The notes: generated from the sequence alone by a model not told the origin. Shown: positions 20,610 to 30,020, counted from the first letter of the stretch. The stretch: DNA of 64,000 nucleotides from Mesorhizobium ventifaucium (GCF_935822925.1 NZ_CAKXZS010000023.1:186001-250000); one strand, 5' to 3'. Made by a program: numbers and translations.

Positions 20610-22013
20610 GTGTTCCTTTCGGTTTTCGACCTGTTCAAGATCGGCATTGGACCATCGAGTTCGCACACGATGGGGCCGATGACGGCTGCGCGGCGTTTTC
20701 TCGACGAGGTCGCGGGAGATGACTGGCCACGCCCGGCCGGCGCCAAGGTCGACCGCATCGCCGCCAGCCTGCACGGCTCGCTTGCCTATACCGGCATCGG
20801 CCATGGTTCAGATCGCGCCGTCGTGCTCGGGCTTGCCGGCCAGACGCCGCAGACGGTAGACCCCGATCAGGCGGACAGCATCGTCGACCTTATCGCCGCT
20901 GAGGAGCGGATTTCGTCGCCCGGCCATCCGTCCTATCGCTTCGACCCGGCCACGGATCTGGTGCTGGATCGCAAGACGCCGCTTTCCGGCCACGCCAACG
21001 GCATGGCTTTCTCCGCCTATGATGCCGACGACCGCCTGCTGCTCAAGCGCATCTACTATTCGATCGGCGGCGGCTTCGTGGTTTCCGAGGAGGAGCTGCA
21101 GCGGATGAAGGCGAAGGGCTCGGTGACGAGCGAAGGCAAGAAGGTTCCATACCCCTTCAAGAACGCCGTCGAGATGCTGTCGATGGCCGCGAAAAGCGGT
21201 CTTTCCATCGCCGACATGAAGCGCGTCAATGAAGAGACGCAGATGTCGCGTGAAGAGCTCGACGCCGGTCTCGACGGCATCTGGAGCGCCATGAAGAGCT
21301 GCATCGAGCGTGGCCTGTCGCAGGACGGAATCATGCCGGGCGGACTGAAGGTGCGCCGACGCGCGCGACAGTTGCATGACAAGCTGCAGGAGCAGTGGCG
21401 GCAGAACCGGCCCAATCCGCTGCTCGCCAACGACTGGCTGTCGATCTATGCCATGGCGGTGAACGAGGAGAACGCCGCCGGCGGGCGCGTCGTCACCGCG
21501 CCGACCAATGGTGCTGCAGGCACGCTGCCGGCGGTGCTGCGCTACTGGCTGCATTTCCACCCCGAGGCCGACCAGCCAAGCATTCGCGATTTCCTGCTGA
21601 CCGCGGCGGCGATCGGCGGCATCATCAAGACCAACGCTTCGATCTCGGGCGCCGAAGTCGGCTGCCAGGGCGAGGTCGGTTCGGCCTCGGCGATGGCGGC
21701 AGCGGGGCTGTGCGCCGTGATGGGCGGCACGCCCGAGCAGGTCGAGAACGCCGCCGAGATCGCGCTCGAACATCATCTCGGCATGACCTGTGATCCGGTC
21801 GGCGGGCTGGTGCAGGTGCCTTGCATCGAGCGCAACGCGCTCGGCGCCGTCAAGGCGGTGACTGCCGCGTCGCTGGCCATCAAGGGCGACGGCGTTCATT
21901 TCGTGCCGCTGGATGCCGCGATCGAGACCATGCGCCAGACCGGCCTCGACATGAACGAGAAATACAAGGAAACCAGCCTCGGCGGCTTGGCCGTCAATAT
22001 CGTGGAATGCTGA
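20610..22013 (+). CDS. sdaA: L-serine ammonia-lyase (iron-sulfur type)
   Basis: A 467-residue single-chain L-serine dehydratase, serine to pyruvate and ammonia. The N-terminal beta domain starts [23 protein letters not shown]. The three cysteines expected to hold the oxygen-sensitive 4Fe-4S cluster are in [18 protein letters not shown] and VQVPCIERN. Length and order match the E. coli type. It appears to be transcribed alone. Confidence 0.95.
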   Translation: MFLSVFDLFKIGIGPSSSHTMGPMTAARRFLDEVAGDDWPRPAGAKVDRIAASLHGSLAYTGIGHGSDRAVVLGLAGQTPQTVDPDQADSIVDLIAAEERISSPGHPSYRFDPATDLVLDRKTPLSGHANGMAFSAYDADDRLLLKRIYYSIGGGFVVSEEELQRMKAKGSVTSEGKKVPYPFKNAVEMLSMAAKSGLSIADMKRVNEETQMSREELDAGLDGIWSAMKSCIERGLSQDGIMPGGLKVRRRARQLHDKLQEQWRQNRPNPLLANDWLSIYAMAVNEENAAGGRVVTAPTNGAAGTLPAVLRYWLHFHPEADQPSIRDFLLTAAAIGGIIKTNASISGAEVGCQGEVGSASAMAAAGLCAVMGGTPEQVENAAEIALEHHLGMTCDPVGGLVQVPCIERNALGAVKAVTAASLAIKGDGVHFVPLDAAIETMRQTGLDMNEKYKETSLGGLAVNIVEC

Positions 22014-22023
22014 GCCAAACTTT

Positions 22024-22064
22024 GCACTGTGGATTGGCACTGTGGAGAACAGCGGCACTGTGGA
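22024..22064. repeat. Three copies of a 10-bp word just after the sdaA stop
   Basis: GCACTGTGGA occurs at 22024-22033, 22037-22046 and 22055-22064, starting 11 bases after the sdaA TGA. Spacings are 13 and 18 bases. No hairpin forms. It may be a decayed tandem duplication or an array of binding sites ahead of the DUF1489 gene. Confidence 0.85.
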
Positions 22065-22116
22065 GAAAGTCGACCGGGCCGTTGACGCCTTCGCGCGCCG
22101 GACTAAACCTTAATCC

Positions 22117-22554
22117 ATGTCCCTCAATCTCATAAAGCTCTGCGTTGGCTGCGACAGCGTCGAAGATCTCGAAGAGTGGATCGCCTTCCGCCTCGACGAA
22201 CGGCGGCGCGCCGGTGAACCGGTCGAGCACTACCACACCACCCGCATGACGCCGACGCGCGGCGCCGAGGTCACCGATGGCGGTTCCCTCTACTGGGTGA
22301 TCAAGGGCAATGTGCAATGCCGCCAGTTGATCACCGAAATCCGTCCTTTCACCGATGACGAGGGTATCGGCCGCTGTCGCCTGATCCTCGATCCCGCGGT
22401 CGTGCGCACTGAATGGCAGCCGCGCCGCGCCTTTCAAGGCTGGCGTTATTTGAAACCGTCGGACGCACCGGCCGATCTCGGCAAGGGCAAAGCGGGATTG
22501 GTCGAAATGCCGCCGAAACTCAGGCGCGAGCTTGCCGATCTCGGCCTTCTCTAG
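22117..22554 (+). CDS. DUF1489 family protein
   Basis: A 145-residue soluble protein starting MSLNLIKLCVGCDSVEDLEEW and containing the family's GGSLYWVIKGNVQCRQLI and PRRAFQGWRYLKPSDAP stretches. DUF1489 is restricted to alphaproteobacteria and is uncharacterised. It precedes the VWA/J-domain pair in the same direction. Confidence 0.88.
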   Translation: MSLNLIKLCVGCDSVEDLEEWIAFRLDERRRAGEPVEHYHTTRMTPTRGAEVTDGGSLYWVIKGNVQCRQLITEIRPFTDDEGIGRCRLILDPAVVRTEWQPRRAFQGWRYLKPSDAPADLGKGKAGLVEMPPKLRRELADLGLL

Positions 22555-22651
22555 GAAGACCGCAAAATTCAAAGCTGCCGTGATGGCTGGCCCTCCACGT
22601 CGCCTCATGCTGGGCTTGCAAGCTGTGCGACAACGCCACATCTTGAATGTC

Positions 22652-23383
22652 ATGAGCGACAAGAAGCAGCCCGTGCCCGCAAAGGCCAATCCTGCGCCGG
22701 TCGAACCCCAATCGAGCACCGGCGAGATCGACGCGTTTATCCGTCAGGCAAGGACGCTCGCTGCGTCCGCGACCGGTACTGGCAGGCTGATCCTTTCCCT
22801 CGACGCGACTATGAGCCGCCAGCCGACCTGGGATCTCGCCTGTGCGCTGCAGGGCGAGATGTTCGACGCCGTCGGCAAGGCCGGGGCGCTCAAGGTCCAA
22901 CTGGTTTATTTTCGTGGTCTTGGCGAGTGCCGCTCATCCGCATTCGTCACCGATACGGACACGCTGAAGCAGCTGATGACGCGGATCGAATGCCGTAGCG
23001 GCCACACCCAGATCGGCAAGGTGCTGGCCCATGCGTTGAAACAGACGGCGGCGGCCAAGGTCAACGCGCTGGTCTATATCGGCGACGCGATGGAGGAAAA
23101 TATCGACGATCTGGCGGAAAAGGCCGGCAGTCTCGGCCTGCACGGCGTTCCTGTCTTCGTCTTTCAGGAGGGCCATGATGCCGGCGCGGAAAAGGCGTTC
23201 AAGGAAATTGCGCGGCTGTCCAAAGGGGCTTGGTTCCGATTTGATCGGCGGGCCGCCGCAACCTTGGCCAGCCTGCTGTCGGCGGTCGCCGTGTTTGCGA
23301 CGGGCGGGCTGAAGGCTCTGGAGGCCAGGGGCAGGCCGGAAGACCGGCTGATGATCGAGCATCTGCGGAGCGGCAGGAAATGA
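22652..23383 (+). CDS. VWA-like protein of unknown function, coupled to a membrane J-domain protein
   Basis: 243 residues starting MSDKKQPVPAK at 22652. The region from about residue 45 to 215 reads as a von Willebrand A fold: LILSLDATMSRQPTW gives a DxTxS MIDAS (D51, T53, S55), T119 lies in GHTQIG and D145 in VYIGDAME. The N-terminal 40 residues are Pro/Ala-rich and there is no signal peptide. Its stop overlaps the next gene by 4 bases, so the two products probably act together. Partners are unknown. Confidence 0.75.
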   Translation: MSDKKQPVPAKANPAPVEPQSSTGEIDAFIRQARTLAASATGTGRLILSLDATMSRQPTWDLACALQGEMFDAVGKAGALKVQLVYFRGLGECRSSAFVTDTDTLKQLMTRIECRSGHTQIGKVLAHALKQTAAAKVNALVYIGDAMEENIDDLAEKAGSLGLHGVPVFVFQEGHDAGAEKAFKEIARLSKGAWFRFDRRAAATLASLLSAVAVFATGGLKALEARGRPEDRLMIEHLRSGRK

Positions 23384-24081
23384 TGGGCGCGACTATCGCA
23401 TTCGTGGCGTTGCTTTTGGTGCTGCTCGGTGTGGCCACGGTGTTTCTGCGCGCCGACCCCGCGAAACTCGCAAGCGGGATGAGGACAGTTGGGCCCGTCC
23501 TGCTGGCGCTGGTCGGTGTCGCTGCGCTTCTGGTTGGACGCGAAGCCATCGGCGGCCTGATCCTGTCAACGGCGCTCGCCTGGTATGGCTCGATGCGGAT
23601 GAAGCGGCCGACGGCGAAACTGGAGCCGGGCAAGTATTCGACGGTGCGCACCGCGGCGCTCGAAATGGAGCTTGATCACGATACCGGCAGTCTGGAGGGC
23701 CTCGTGCTTGTCGGTCGCCATGAAGGCAAGATGCTAGGCACGATGAGCCTTGCGGAATTGCAGCAGCTTTATCGCGAACTCCCCGGCGACCCGGAGAGCC
23801 GCCAGCTGCTAGAGACGTATCTTGACGGCAGATTTCCCATCTGGCGCAAAGACGCTGAGGCGAATGGTGGCGACGGGCTGGGTGTTTCGCCAGGTTCGGG
23901 CGCCATGACTAAGGAGGAGGCCTACAAGATCCTTGGTCTTGAAGCGGGGGCCGCCGCGGCGGATGTCCGCAAGGCGCACCGCCGCCTGATGCAGCGCCTG
24001 CACCCCGATCTCGGCGGCACTTCTTTTCTGGCGGCGCGGATCAACGAAGCCAAGGACGTCTTGCTCTCCAATCACAACTAG
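23380..24081 (+). CDS. Membrane-anchored J-domain protein (Pam18/TIM14-like architecture)
   Basis: 233 residues: one hydrophobic helix at 5-22, a second region at 38-68 and a soluble middle. The C-terminal J domain spans about 174-233 (MTKEEAYKILGLEAG, then HPD at 208-210 and LGGTSFLAARINEAKDVLL). An HPD followed by GG/S in a C-terminal J domain is typical of mitochondrial Pam18 and its alphaproteobacterial relatives, which stimulate DnaK at the membrane. It overlaps the VWA-like gene by 4 bases. Confidence 0.85.
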   Translation: MMGATIAFVALLLVLLGVATVFLRADPAKLASGMRTVGPVLLALVGVAALLVGREAIGGLILSTALAWYGSMRMKRPTAKLEPGKYSTVRTAALEMELDHDTGSLEGLVLVGRHEGKMLGTMSLAELQQLYRELPGDPESRQLLETYLDGRFPIWRKDAEANGGDGLGVSPGSGAMTKEEAYKILGLEAGAAAADVRKAHRRLMQRLHPDLGGTSFLAARINEAKDVLLSNHN

Positions 24082-24125
24082 TCTCCTTCGACGCATAATT
24101 TTTCCGGGAGATGTTTCGACGCCTC

Positions 24126-25556
24126 CTACTGGTGGACGGCGTAGCACTCGATTTTCTTTTTCTTCAGGGCGTTGCAGGCTTTCCAGGCGGCAGTCTTCGA
24201 GCCAAAACCGAACCGGGCGCGGTAGTAGGTGACGCCGTCCTTTTCGAAGGCGACGGTGAAGCCCACAGCATCGGCCAGGACCGAAGGCGCCTGTTTGCTC
24301 ATCTCGTCCAGAAGAGCCTGGGCTTCGGACTGTTTTGGCGAAGAGGCGACCTGGACTGCCCAGCCGGACGGCACCGATGCCGTGTTGACGGGATCGACCG
24401 TTGCCGGTTCGGCATAGGCTGCTGCGACCCGTGCGGTCGCCACGTCGTCCGCCGTGGCCGCGGCCACTGTCTCGACCTTCCTGGTCTGAGAGACGGGCCT
24501 GGTCTCAACGACGGGGGTGGCTTCTTCAACGACGGGCTCGGTTTCCTCGACAAGGGAGGCAATGGCATCGGCGTCCGGGGCATCGTCGTCCGGGGCATCG
24601 CCGTCCGGCCTGCTGTCCGGCGTCGGCGCGTCGCGCTTGGGCAGGAATACTTTCGCCAGAGCGGTGATCGGGTTGCCACCACTGGCCTTGGCGATCAGCA
24701 TGCCGCTGCCGCGCGACGACGCCTTCGGCAGGTAGGTTTTGATCAATGCGGCCATCTGGTTGTCGCGGCTGCCGCCGGATTTCCCGCCTATGACCACCGC
24801 AACGATGCGGCGATCGCCGTCGTCGACCGAGGAGACGAGATTGTAGCCGGAGGCGCGGGTGTAGCCAGTCTTGATGCCGTCGACGCCCTTGATGCGTCCA
24901 AGCAGGCGGTTGTGGCCGTTGATGCGCCTGCGGCCGTAGAGAAAGGAACGCTGCGAGAAATAGCTGTAATACTGGGGAAAATGCTCCCGCAGCGCGATGC
25001 CGAGCACCGCCATGTCGCGCGCGGTGGTGAATTGACCGGGATTTGGCAAGCCGTGGGCGTTGCGGAAAACGGTCCCCTTCATGCCCAGTGCCCGCGCCTT
25101 GGCTGTCATCATGTGGGCGAAATTGGCTTCATTGCCGCCGAGAAGTTCGCCTAGCGCGGTTGCAGAGTCGTTTGCCGACTTGGTCACCATCGACAGGATC
25201 GCGGTCTCGACCGTGATCGCGCCGCCTCGTCTGACGCCGAGTTTGGTCGGCGGTTCGGCAGCAGCATTGGCCGAGAAGACGACCCGGGAGTTCTTGCTGA
25301 TCTTGCCGTTCGCCATGGCCTCGAAGGCCAGGTAAAGCGTCATCATCTTGGTGAGCGAGGCGGGATAGCGTCGGCCATCGGCATTCGAAGAGTAAAGCAC
25401 CTCGCCGGTCTTGGCGTCGATGACGATGGCCGCCGACCTCGCCGCCATGGACGAAGCAGCGTCGGCAACGACGAATGTCATCGCCAAAGCGAGGATCATG
25501 ATCGTTTTCAAAGAGGACGCGGATTTGGAGAGAATGCCCGACAACGCCTGACGCAC
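24126..25556 (-). CDS. D-alanyl-D-alanine carboxypeptidase with C-terminal SPOR domain
   Basis: 476 residues, a low-molecular-weight penicillin-binding protein (peptidase S11). The active-site motifs are S67-LTK, S127-AN and K229-TG (GIKTGYTRASGYN). A signal sequence covers residues 1-39. A Glu/Thr/Val-rich linker from about 300 to 390 leads to a SPOR domain (WAVQVASSPKQSEAQALL) that binds denuded peptidoglycan and targets the septum. The start is GTG at 25556 with AAAGGAA upstream. The linker includes a short duplicated DAPDDDAPDAD stretch. It trims pentapeptides in the cell wall. Confidence 0.92.
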   Translation of the reverse strand: MRQALSGILSKSASSLKTIMILALAMTFVVADAASSMAARSAAIVIDAKTGEVLYSSNADGRRYPASLTKMMTLYLAFEAMANGKISKNSRVVFSANAAAEPPTKLGVRRGGAITVETAILSMVTKSANDSATALGELLGGNEANFAHMMTAKARALGMKGTVFRNAHGLPNPGQFTTARDMAVLGIALREHFPQYYSYFSQRSFLYGRRRINGHNRLLGRIKGVDGIKTGYTRASGYNLVSSVDDGDRRIVAVVIGGKSGGSRDNQMAALIKTYLPKASSRGSGMLIAKASGGNPITALAKVFLPKRDAPTPDSRPDGDAPDDDAPDADAIASLVEETEPVVEEATPVVETRPVSQTRKVETVAAATADDVATARVAAAYAEPATVDPVNTASVPSGWAVQVASSPKQSEAQALLDEMSKQAPSVLADAVGFTVAFEKDGVTYYRARFGFGSKTAAWKACNALKKKKIECYAVHQ

Positions 25557-25758
25557 CGATGGTTCCTTTGAATTTTTGTTGCGGTGGAGGCGGCAAAGGG
25601 GTCCTGCCTCACTTCAAGCCAAGCTATCGCAGCCAGCGTTACCAATCCGTTTATGGTAACCGCGGCGTTCACCATTTTCTTCGAGCTTGAGCTTTTCTTT
25701 ATTCGAATTTTAGCACTACCCAATGGTTGCGCCGATTTGCTGGCCGGATGGCTGGGGC

Positions 25759-25790
25759 CGCACCCGGTGAAACCCGCACTCGGTGAAACC
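25759..25790. repeat. 16-bp tandem duplication upstream of the phasin promoter
   Basis: CGCACCCGGTGAAACC (25759-25774) is followed at once by CGCACTCGGTGAAACC (25775-25790), with one mismatch. It abuts the -35 box of the phasin promoter. The rest of the gap between the carboxypeptidase start (25556) and here is AT-richer and shows no gene. Confidence 0.9.
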
Positions 25791-25835
25791 TTGACTTTTG
25801 TGCAGTGCACAATATATTACCTGCATTGCACAACG
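25791..25835 (+). promoter_or_regulatory. Phasin promoter with overlapping TGC/GCA-rich palindrome (candidate PhaR operator)
   Basis: TTGACT (25791-25796) and TATATT (25813-25818) are separated by 16 bases, a strong housekeeping promoter. The spacer holds GTGCAGTGCAC (25800-25810), and CTGCATTGCACA follows at 25821-25832. TGC/GCA-rich sites are the known targets of PhaR, the PHB-responsive repressor of phasin genes. PhaR binding here is inferred, not shown. Confidence 0.55.
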
Positions 25836-25892
25836 CGGCCCGGGACAAGGCCGCGCCCACCGCTCAAGGACAACTGTCAAGGGATTGCGTGA

Positions 25893-26222
25893 ATGACCCA
25901 GACCTATGAGGATTTCAGCAAGTACGGCAAGGAGTTTGCCGACACCGGCTTGAAGAGCTTCGCATCCCTTTCCAAGGGTGCGCAGGCTATCGCCACCGAG
26001 GCGGGCGAGTACACCAAGAAAAGCTTCGAGGCCGGCAGCGCAGCAGCCGAGAAACTTTTGTCGGCCAAGTCGCTGGAGAAAGCGATCGAGATCCAGTCCG
26101 ATTTTGCCAGGCAGTCGTACGAAGCCTTCGTCACCGAAGCCACCAAGTTCAGTGATCTCTATGCCGAACTCGCCAAGGAAGCCTACAAGCCATTCGAATC
26201 AATGGTCGCAAAGGCGAAATAA
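25893..26222 (+). CDS. Phasin family protein (PHB granule coat)
   Basis: A 109-residue, almost entirely helical amphipathic protein: YEDFSKYGKEFADTGLKSFAS, KSLEKAIEIQSDFARQSYEAF and FSDLYAELAKEAYKPFESM. This is the phasin 2 pattern. It coats poly-3-hydroxybutyrate granules and sets their number and size. It is a single gene with a strong promoter and a strong terminator, as expected for an abundant protein. Confidence 0.92.
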   Translation: MTQTYEDFSKYGKEFADTGLKSFASLSKGAQAIATEAGEYTKKSFEAGSAAAEKLLSAKSLEKAIEIQSDFARQSYEAFVTEATKFSDLYAELAKEAYKPFESMVAKAK

Positions 26223-26266
26223 TCTCGCTATAAGATGTGAGCACGGCCCTTGGGCCTGCAAGACGG

Positions 26267-26297
26267 ACCCGGTCGCGAACGTGCGGCCGGGTTTTTT
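26267..26297 (+). terminator. Intrinsic terminator of the phasin gene
   Basis: ACCCGGTCGC (26267-26276) pairs with GCGGCCGGGT (26283-26292), ten base pairs with one G-T wobble. The loop is GAACGT and a run of six T follows (26292-26297). It lies 44 bases after the phasin stop. Confidence 0.92.
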
Positions 26298-26622
26298 CAT
26301 GGGAATTTTTCGGCTCCGGCACTAAGCGTCAGATTTTCACCACTAGGTGTGTCCTGCCCTGACAGACTCGCTGGCCCCTAAAGCGCGTCTGAAGGGATCA
26401 TGCGACGCGCTCCAGGTTCGTTGTCATATGCATGTCGTTCGTTAGCTGACGCATTCACGATAAACCGTAAGTGCTCCACGCCTGTCGGATCGTGCCGATG
26501 CCCTCGATTTTGAAATCAGGGGCTCTGCTGCCTTCACGATTTCGAAAAATCGGTCAAGTTTGGCCACCTAGCCATATTGTCAGCTAAACAGAAGGGCTTA
26601 AAATCATTCATCGAACACCTAC
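26298..26622. other. Intergenic stretch between phasin terminator and clpS, with a rhizobial palindromic element
   Basis: No gene is seen in about 325 bases. AGCGCGTC (26382-26389) and GACGCGCT (26404-26411) form a perfect 8-bp stem, followed by the word GCATGTCGTT at about 26430-26439. This combination resembles a palindromic element I recall as frequent between rhizobial genes. The clpS promoter occupies the right end. Confidence 0.6.
26577..26604 (+). promoter_or_regulatory. Predicted promoter of clpS-clpA
   Basis: TTGTCA (26577-26582) and TAAAAT (26599-26604) are separated by 16 bases. Transcription would begin near 26611, only about 12 bases before the first possible clpS ATG. This suggests a nearly leaderless mRNA or use of a later start codon. 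Confidence 0.5.
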
Positions 26623-27027
26623 ATGTCGAACTCGCATGGGGATTCGAAAAGGCAGGGTTACGTGACTACAGGTTTGACTGCCACAACAGATGTGGTGCGG
26701 ATGCAAAACGGCAGCGACGGCAACGAAACCGGTCGCGGCACGGCTGTCATCACGCGCACCAAAACCAAGACCAAGAAGCCTAGCCTTTATCGGGTCCTCA
26801 TTCTCAACGACGACTACACACCCATGGAATTCGTGGTTCACGTGCTGGAGCGTTTTTTCCAGAAGGACCGTGAAGCCGCCACACGCATCATGCTACATGT
26901 TCACAATCATGGAGTGGGCGAGTGCGGGGTCTATACATTCGAGGTGGCCGAGACCAAAGTGTCTCAGGTCATGGATTTCGCCCGACAGAATCAGCATCCG
27001 CTGCAATGCGTGATGGAGAAGAAGTGA
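26623..27027 (+). CDS. clpS: ATP-dependent Clp protease adaptor ClpS
   Basis: 134 residues. The ClpS core (about 50-134) is intact: [25 protein letters not shown], then [21 protein letters not shown]. The NDDYTPM region and the following Met/Val residues form the N-degron pocket. ClpS hands substrates with destabilising N-terminal residues to ClpA. The first 45 residues are extra and poorly conserved. Met at 26701 ([11 protein letters not shown]) is an alternative start. clpA begins 7 bases after the stop. Confidence 0.93.
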   Translation: MSNSHGDSKRQGYVTTGLTATTDVVRMQNGSDGNETGRGTAVITRTKTKTKKPSLYRVLILNDDYTPMEFVVHVLERFFQKDREAATRIMLHVHNHGVGECGVYTFEVAETKVSQVMDFARQNQHPLQCVMEKK

Positions 27028-27033
27028 GGTAAC

Positions 27034-29499
27034 ATGCCGGCTTTCTCCCAAGGCCTGGAAAAGGCGCTTCACCAGGCGCTGACGCTCGCCAATGAGCGGC
27101 ACCACGAATACGCAACCCTTGAACATTTGCTGCTCGCGCTCATCGACGACACCGAGGCGGCCGCGGTCATGCGCGCCTGCAACGTCGATCTTGACGAGTT
27201 GAAGCATACGGTTCTCACCTACATCGACACCGAGCTCGATAATCTCGTTACCGGCTATGACGAGGATTCCAAGCCGACGGCCGGTTTCCAGCGCGTCATC
27301 CAGCGCGCGGTGATCCATGTGCAGTCGTCCGGCCGCGAGGAGGTCTCCGGCGCCAACGTGCTCGTTGCCATCTTCGCCGAGCGCGAGAGCCATGCCGCCT
27401 ATTTTCTGCAAGAACAGCAGATGACCCGCTACGACGCGGTCAACTACATTTCGCATGGCATCGCCAAGCGGCCCGGCGCATCCGAGACGCGGTCGCCGCG
27501 CGGCGCCGATGACGAGCAGGGCCAGAGCGGCGCCGAGCCGCAAGAGGACGGCGGCAAGAAAAAGCAGCAGCAGGACGCGCTGACCGCCTATTGCGTCAAT
27601 CTGAACAACAAGGCCAAGGCCGGCAAGATCGATCCGCTGATCGGGCGCGAGTCCGAGATCAACCGCACCATCCAGGTGCTGTGCCGCCGTTCCAAGAACA
27701 ATCCGCTCTATGTCGGCGACCCCGGCGTCGGCAAGACGGCGATCGCCGAAGGCCTCGCCAAGCGCATCGTCGAGGGCGACGTGCCGGAAGTGCTGCATAA
27801 CGCCACCATCTTCGCGCTCGACATGGGAACATTGCTGGCCGGCACCCGCTATCGCGGCGATTTCGAGGAGCGGCTGAAGCAGGTCGTCAAGGAGCTCGAG
27901 GATTATCCGGGCGCGGTTCTGTTCATCGACGAGATCCATACCGTGATCGGGGCAGGGGCGACGTCTGGCGGCGCCATGGATGCGTCGAACCTGTTGAAGC
28001 CGGCGCTGTCGTCCGGAACGATCCGCTGCATCGGCTCGACCACCTACAAGGAGTTCCGCCAGTTCTTCGAGAAAGACCGCGCCTTGGTGCGGCGCTTCCA
28101 GAAGATCGACGTCAACGAACCTACCATCGAGGACGCCATCGAGATCATGAAGGGTCTCAAGCCGTATTTCGAGGAGTTCCACAAGGTTCGCTACACGTCT
28201 GAGGCGATCAAGGCTTCGGTTGAACTGTCGGCGCGCTACATCAACGACCGCAAGCTGCCGGACAAGGCGATCGACGTGATCGACGAGACCGGCGCCTCGC
28301 AAATGCTGGTGCCGGAGGCCAAGCGCAAGAAGACCATCGGCATCAAGGAGATCGAAGCGACGATCGCCACCATCGCTCGCATTCCGCCGAAGACGGTTTC
28401 CGCCGACGACGAGAAGGTGCTGGCCGGTCTCGATGTCGAGCTGAAGCGCGTCGTTTACGGTCAGGACACCGCGATCACGGCTTTGACCTCGGCGATCAAG
28501 CTGGCGCGGGCCGGCCTGCGCGAACCGGAGAAGCCGATCGGCTCCTACCTGTTCTCGGGGCCGACCGGCGTCGGCAAGACCGAAGTGGCAAAGCAGCTCG
28601 CCGCCTCGCTCGGTGTCGAACTGATCCGCTTCGACATGTCCGAATATATGGAACGCCACACCGTCTCACGGCTGATCGGCGCGCCTCCCGGCTATGTCGG
28701 CTTCGACCAGGGCGGCTTGTTGACCGACGGCGTCGACCAGCATCCGCATTGCGTGCTGTTGCTGGACGAGGTCGAGAAGGCGCATCCGGATCTGTTCAAC
28801 ATCCTGTTGCAGGTCATGGACCATGGCAAGCTGACCGACCACAACGGCAAGCAGATCGACTTCCGCAATGTCATCCTGATCATGACCACGAATGCGGGCG
28901 CCTCGGATGCGCAGCGCGCGGCGATCGGTTTCGGCTCGACCAAGCGCGAAGGCGACGATGTCGAGGCGATCAACCGGCTGTTCACGCCGGAGTTCCGCAA
29001 CCGTCTCGATGCGATCATCCCGTTCGGCTCGCTGCCGGTGCCGGTCATTCACCAGGTGGTGCAGAAGTTCGTCATGCAGCTCGAGGCCCAGCTCTCCGAG
29101 CGTGGCGTCACCTTCGACCTGTCGCAGGAGGCGATCGCTTGGCTGGCCGAGAAGGGCTATGACGAGCGCATGGGAGCACGGCCGCTCGGCCGCGTCATCC
29201 AGGAGCACATCAAGAAGCCGCTGGCCGACGAGGTGCTGTTCGGCAAGCTCAAGAAGGGCGGCACGGTGCGTGTCACCGTCGAGAAGAAAGAGACTGGCGA
29301 AACCGGGCTGAAGCTTGAGTCGCTCGCCGACGAGGCGCCGGTCAGGCCGAAGAAGGAAGAACCGGACGACACGCCAAAACCCAAGAAAGCTGCCGGCAAG
29401 AAGCCCGCCGCGAAAAAGGCGATCGCGCAGAAGCCGGAGCCCAAGGGCAAGGATGGCAGCAAGCGCAGCCTGGTGCCGCAACTGCCCCGCAAGGGATGA
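27034..29499 (+). CDS. clpA: ATP-dependent Clp protease ATP-binding subunit ClpA
   Basis: An 821-residue class I AAA+ unfoldase, partner of ClpP. The N-domain (1-145) with Clp repeats is followed by the first AAA module (Walker A GDPGVGKT, Walker [10 protein letters not shown]), the second ([16 protein letters not shown]) and the C-terminal D2-small domain. The last 50 residues or so are a Lys/Pro/Ala-rich tail ([17 protein letters not shown]) beyond the E. coli length of about 758. It is co-transcribed with clpS, a common arrangement. Confidence 0.97.
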   Translation: MPAFSQGLEKALHQALTLANERHHEYATLEHLLLALIDDTEAAAVMRACNVDLDELKHTVLTYIDTELDNLVTGYDEDSKPTAGFQRVIQRAVIHVQSSGREEVSGANVLVAIFAERESHAAYFLQEQQMTRYDAVNYISHGIAKRPGASETRSPRGADDEQGQSGAEPQEDGGKKKQQQDALTAYCVNLNNKAKAGKIDPLIGRESEINRTIQVLCRRSKNNPLYVGDPGVGKTAIAEGLAKRIVEGDVPEVLHNATIFALDMGTLLAGTRYRGDFEERLKQVVKELEDYPGAVLFIDEIHTVIGAGATSGGAMDASNLLKPALSSGTIRCIGSTTYKEFRQFFEKDRALVRRFQKIDVNEPTIEDAIEIMKGLKPYFEEFHKVRYTSEAIKASVELSARYINDRKLPDKAIDVIDETGASQMLVPEAKRKKTIGIKEIEATIATIARIPPKTVSADDEKVLAGLDVELKRVVYGQDTAITALTSAIKLARAGLREPEKPIGSYLFSGPTGVGKTEVAKQLAASLGVELIRFDMSEYMERHTVSRLIGAPPGYVGFDQGGLLTDGVDQHPHCVLLLDEVEKAHPDLFNILLQVMDHGKLTDHNGKQIDFRNVILIMTTNAGASDAQRAAIGFGSTKREGDDVEAINRLFTPEFRNRLDAIIPFGSLPVPVIHQVVQKFVMQLEAQLSERGVTFDLSQEAIAWLAEKGYDERMGARPLGRVIQEHIKKPLADEVLFGKLKKGGTVRVTVEKKETGETGLKLESLADEAPVRPKKEEPDDTPKPKKAAGKKPAAKKAIAQKPEPKGKDGSKRSLVPQLPRKG

Positions 29500-29512
29500 T
29501 GGCCTAAAAGCT

Positions 29513-29540
29513 AAAAAAGCCCCGGAAACGGGGCTTTTTT
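29513..29540 (+). terminator. Intrinsic terminator of clpS-clpA
   Basis: AAAAAAGCCCC (29513-29523) and GGGGCTTTTTT (29530-29540) form an 11-bp inverted repeat with loop GGAAAC. It ends in six T. The symmetric A and T runs would allow function in both directions, also ending the convergent HIT gene. Confidence 0.93.
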
Positions 29541-29588
29541 CTGCGGATGAAGAGCTGGTGGGTGGCCGAACGCGCGCGACGCCCGGCG

Positions 29589-30020
29589 TCAGTTTGCCAG
29601 CGCCGTCCGTATCTTGCCGGCGTTCTCAGCCAACACTTCTGGCTTCTCCATCTGCCCGCTATGCGGCTTCAAAGGGATGCCCTCGAAGCGTGGAATGACA
29701 TGGACATGGAGGTGGTAGACGGTCTGGCCCGAAGCGGGCTCGTTGAACTGCAGGATGGTGACGCCATCGGCGCCGAAGGCCTTCTTCACCGCCACCGCTA
29801 CCTTCTGCACGATAGCGAAGAGTGGTCCGAATGTCGCCGGATCCGCGTCAAGCAGGTTGCGCGACGGCGCCTTCGGCACAACCAGCGTATGACCCGGCCC
29901 TTGCGGCATCACATCCATGAAGGCGACAACCGCGTCATCTTCATAGACGCGATGCGACGGGATTTCACCGCGCAGGATTTTCGCGAAGATATTATTGCTG
30001 TCGTAGGTGGTTTCGGCCAT
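29589..30020 (-). CDS. HIT family nucleotide-binding protein
   Basis: A 143-residue histidine-triad protein, Hint branch by length. The triad is H103-L-H105-V-H107-V in VYHLHVHVIPRFEG, preceded by GHTLVVPKAPSRNLLD. HIT proteins hydrolyse adenosine phosphoramidates or related nucleotides. The physiological substrate is unknown. It is the last gene of a minus-strand run that begins at ridA. Confidence 0.92.
   Translation of the reverse strand: MAETTYDSNNIFAKILRGEIPSHRVYEDDAVVAFMDVMPQGPGHTLVVPKAPSRNLLDADPATFGPLFAIVQKVAVAVKKAFGADGVTILQFNEPASGQTVYHLHVHVIPRFEGIPLKPHSGQMEKPEVLAENAGKIRTALAN

Noticed and set aside
26893-28659. A 588-codon open frame on the minus strand opposite clpA
   Set aside because: This is a high-GC shadow of clpA, rich in Arg/Leu/Asp with no domain pattern. 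clpA itself is complete.
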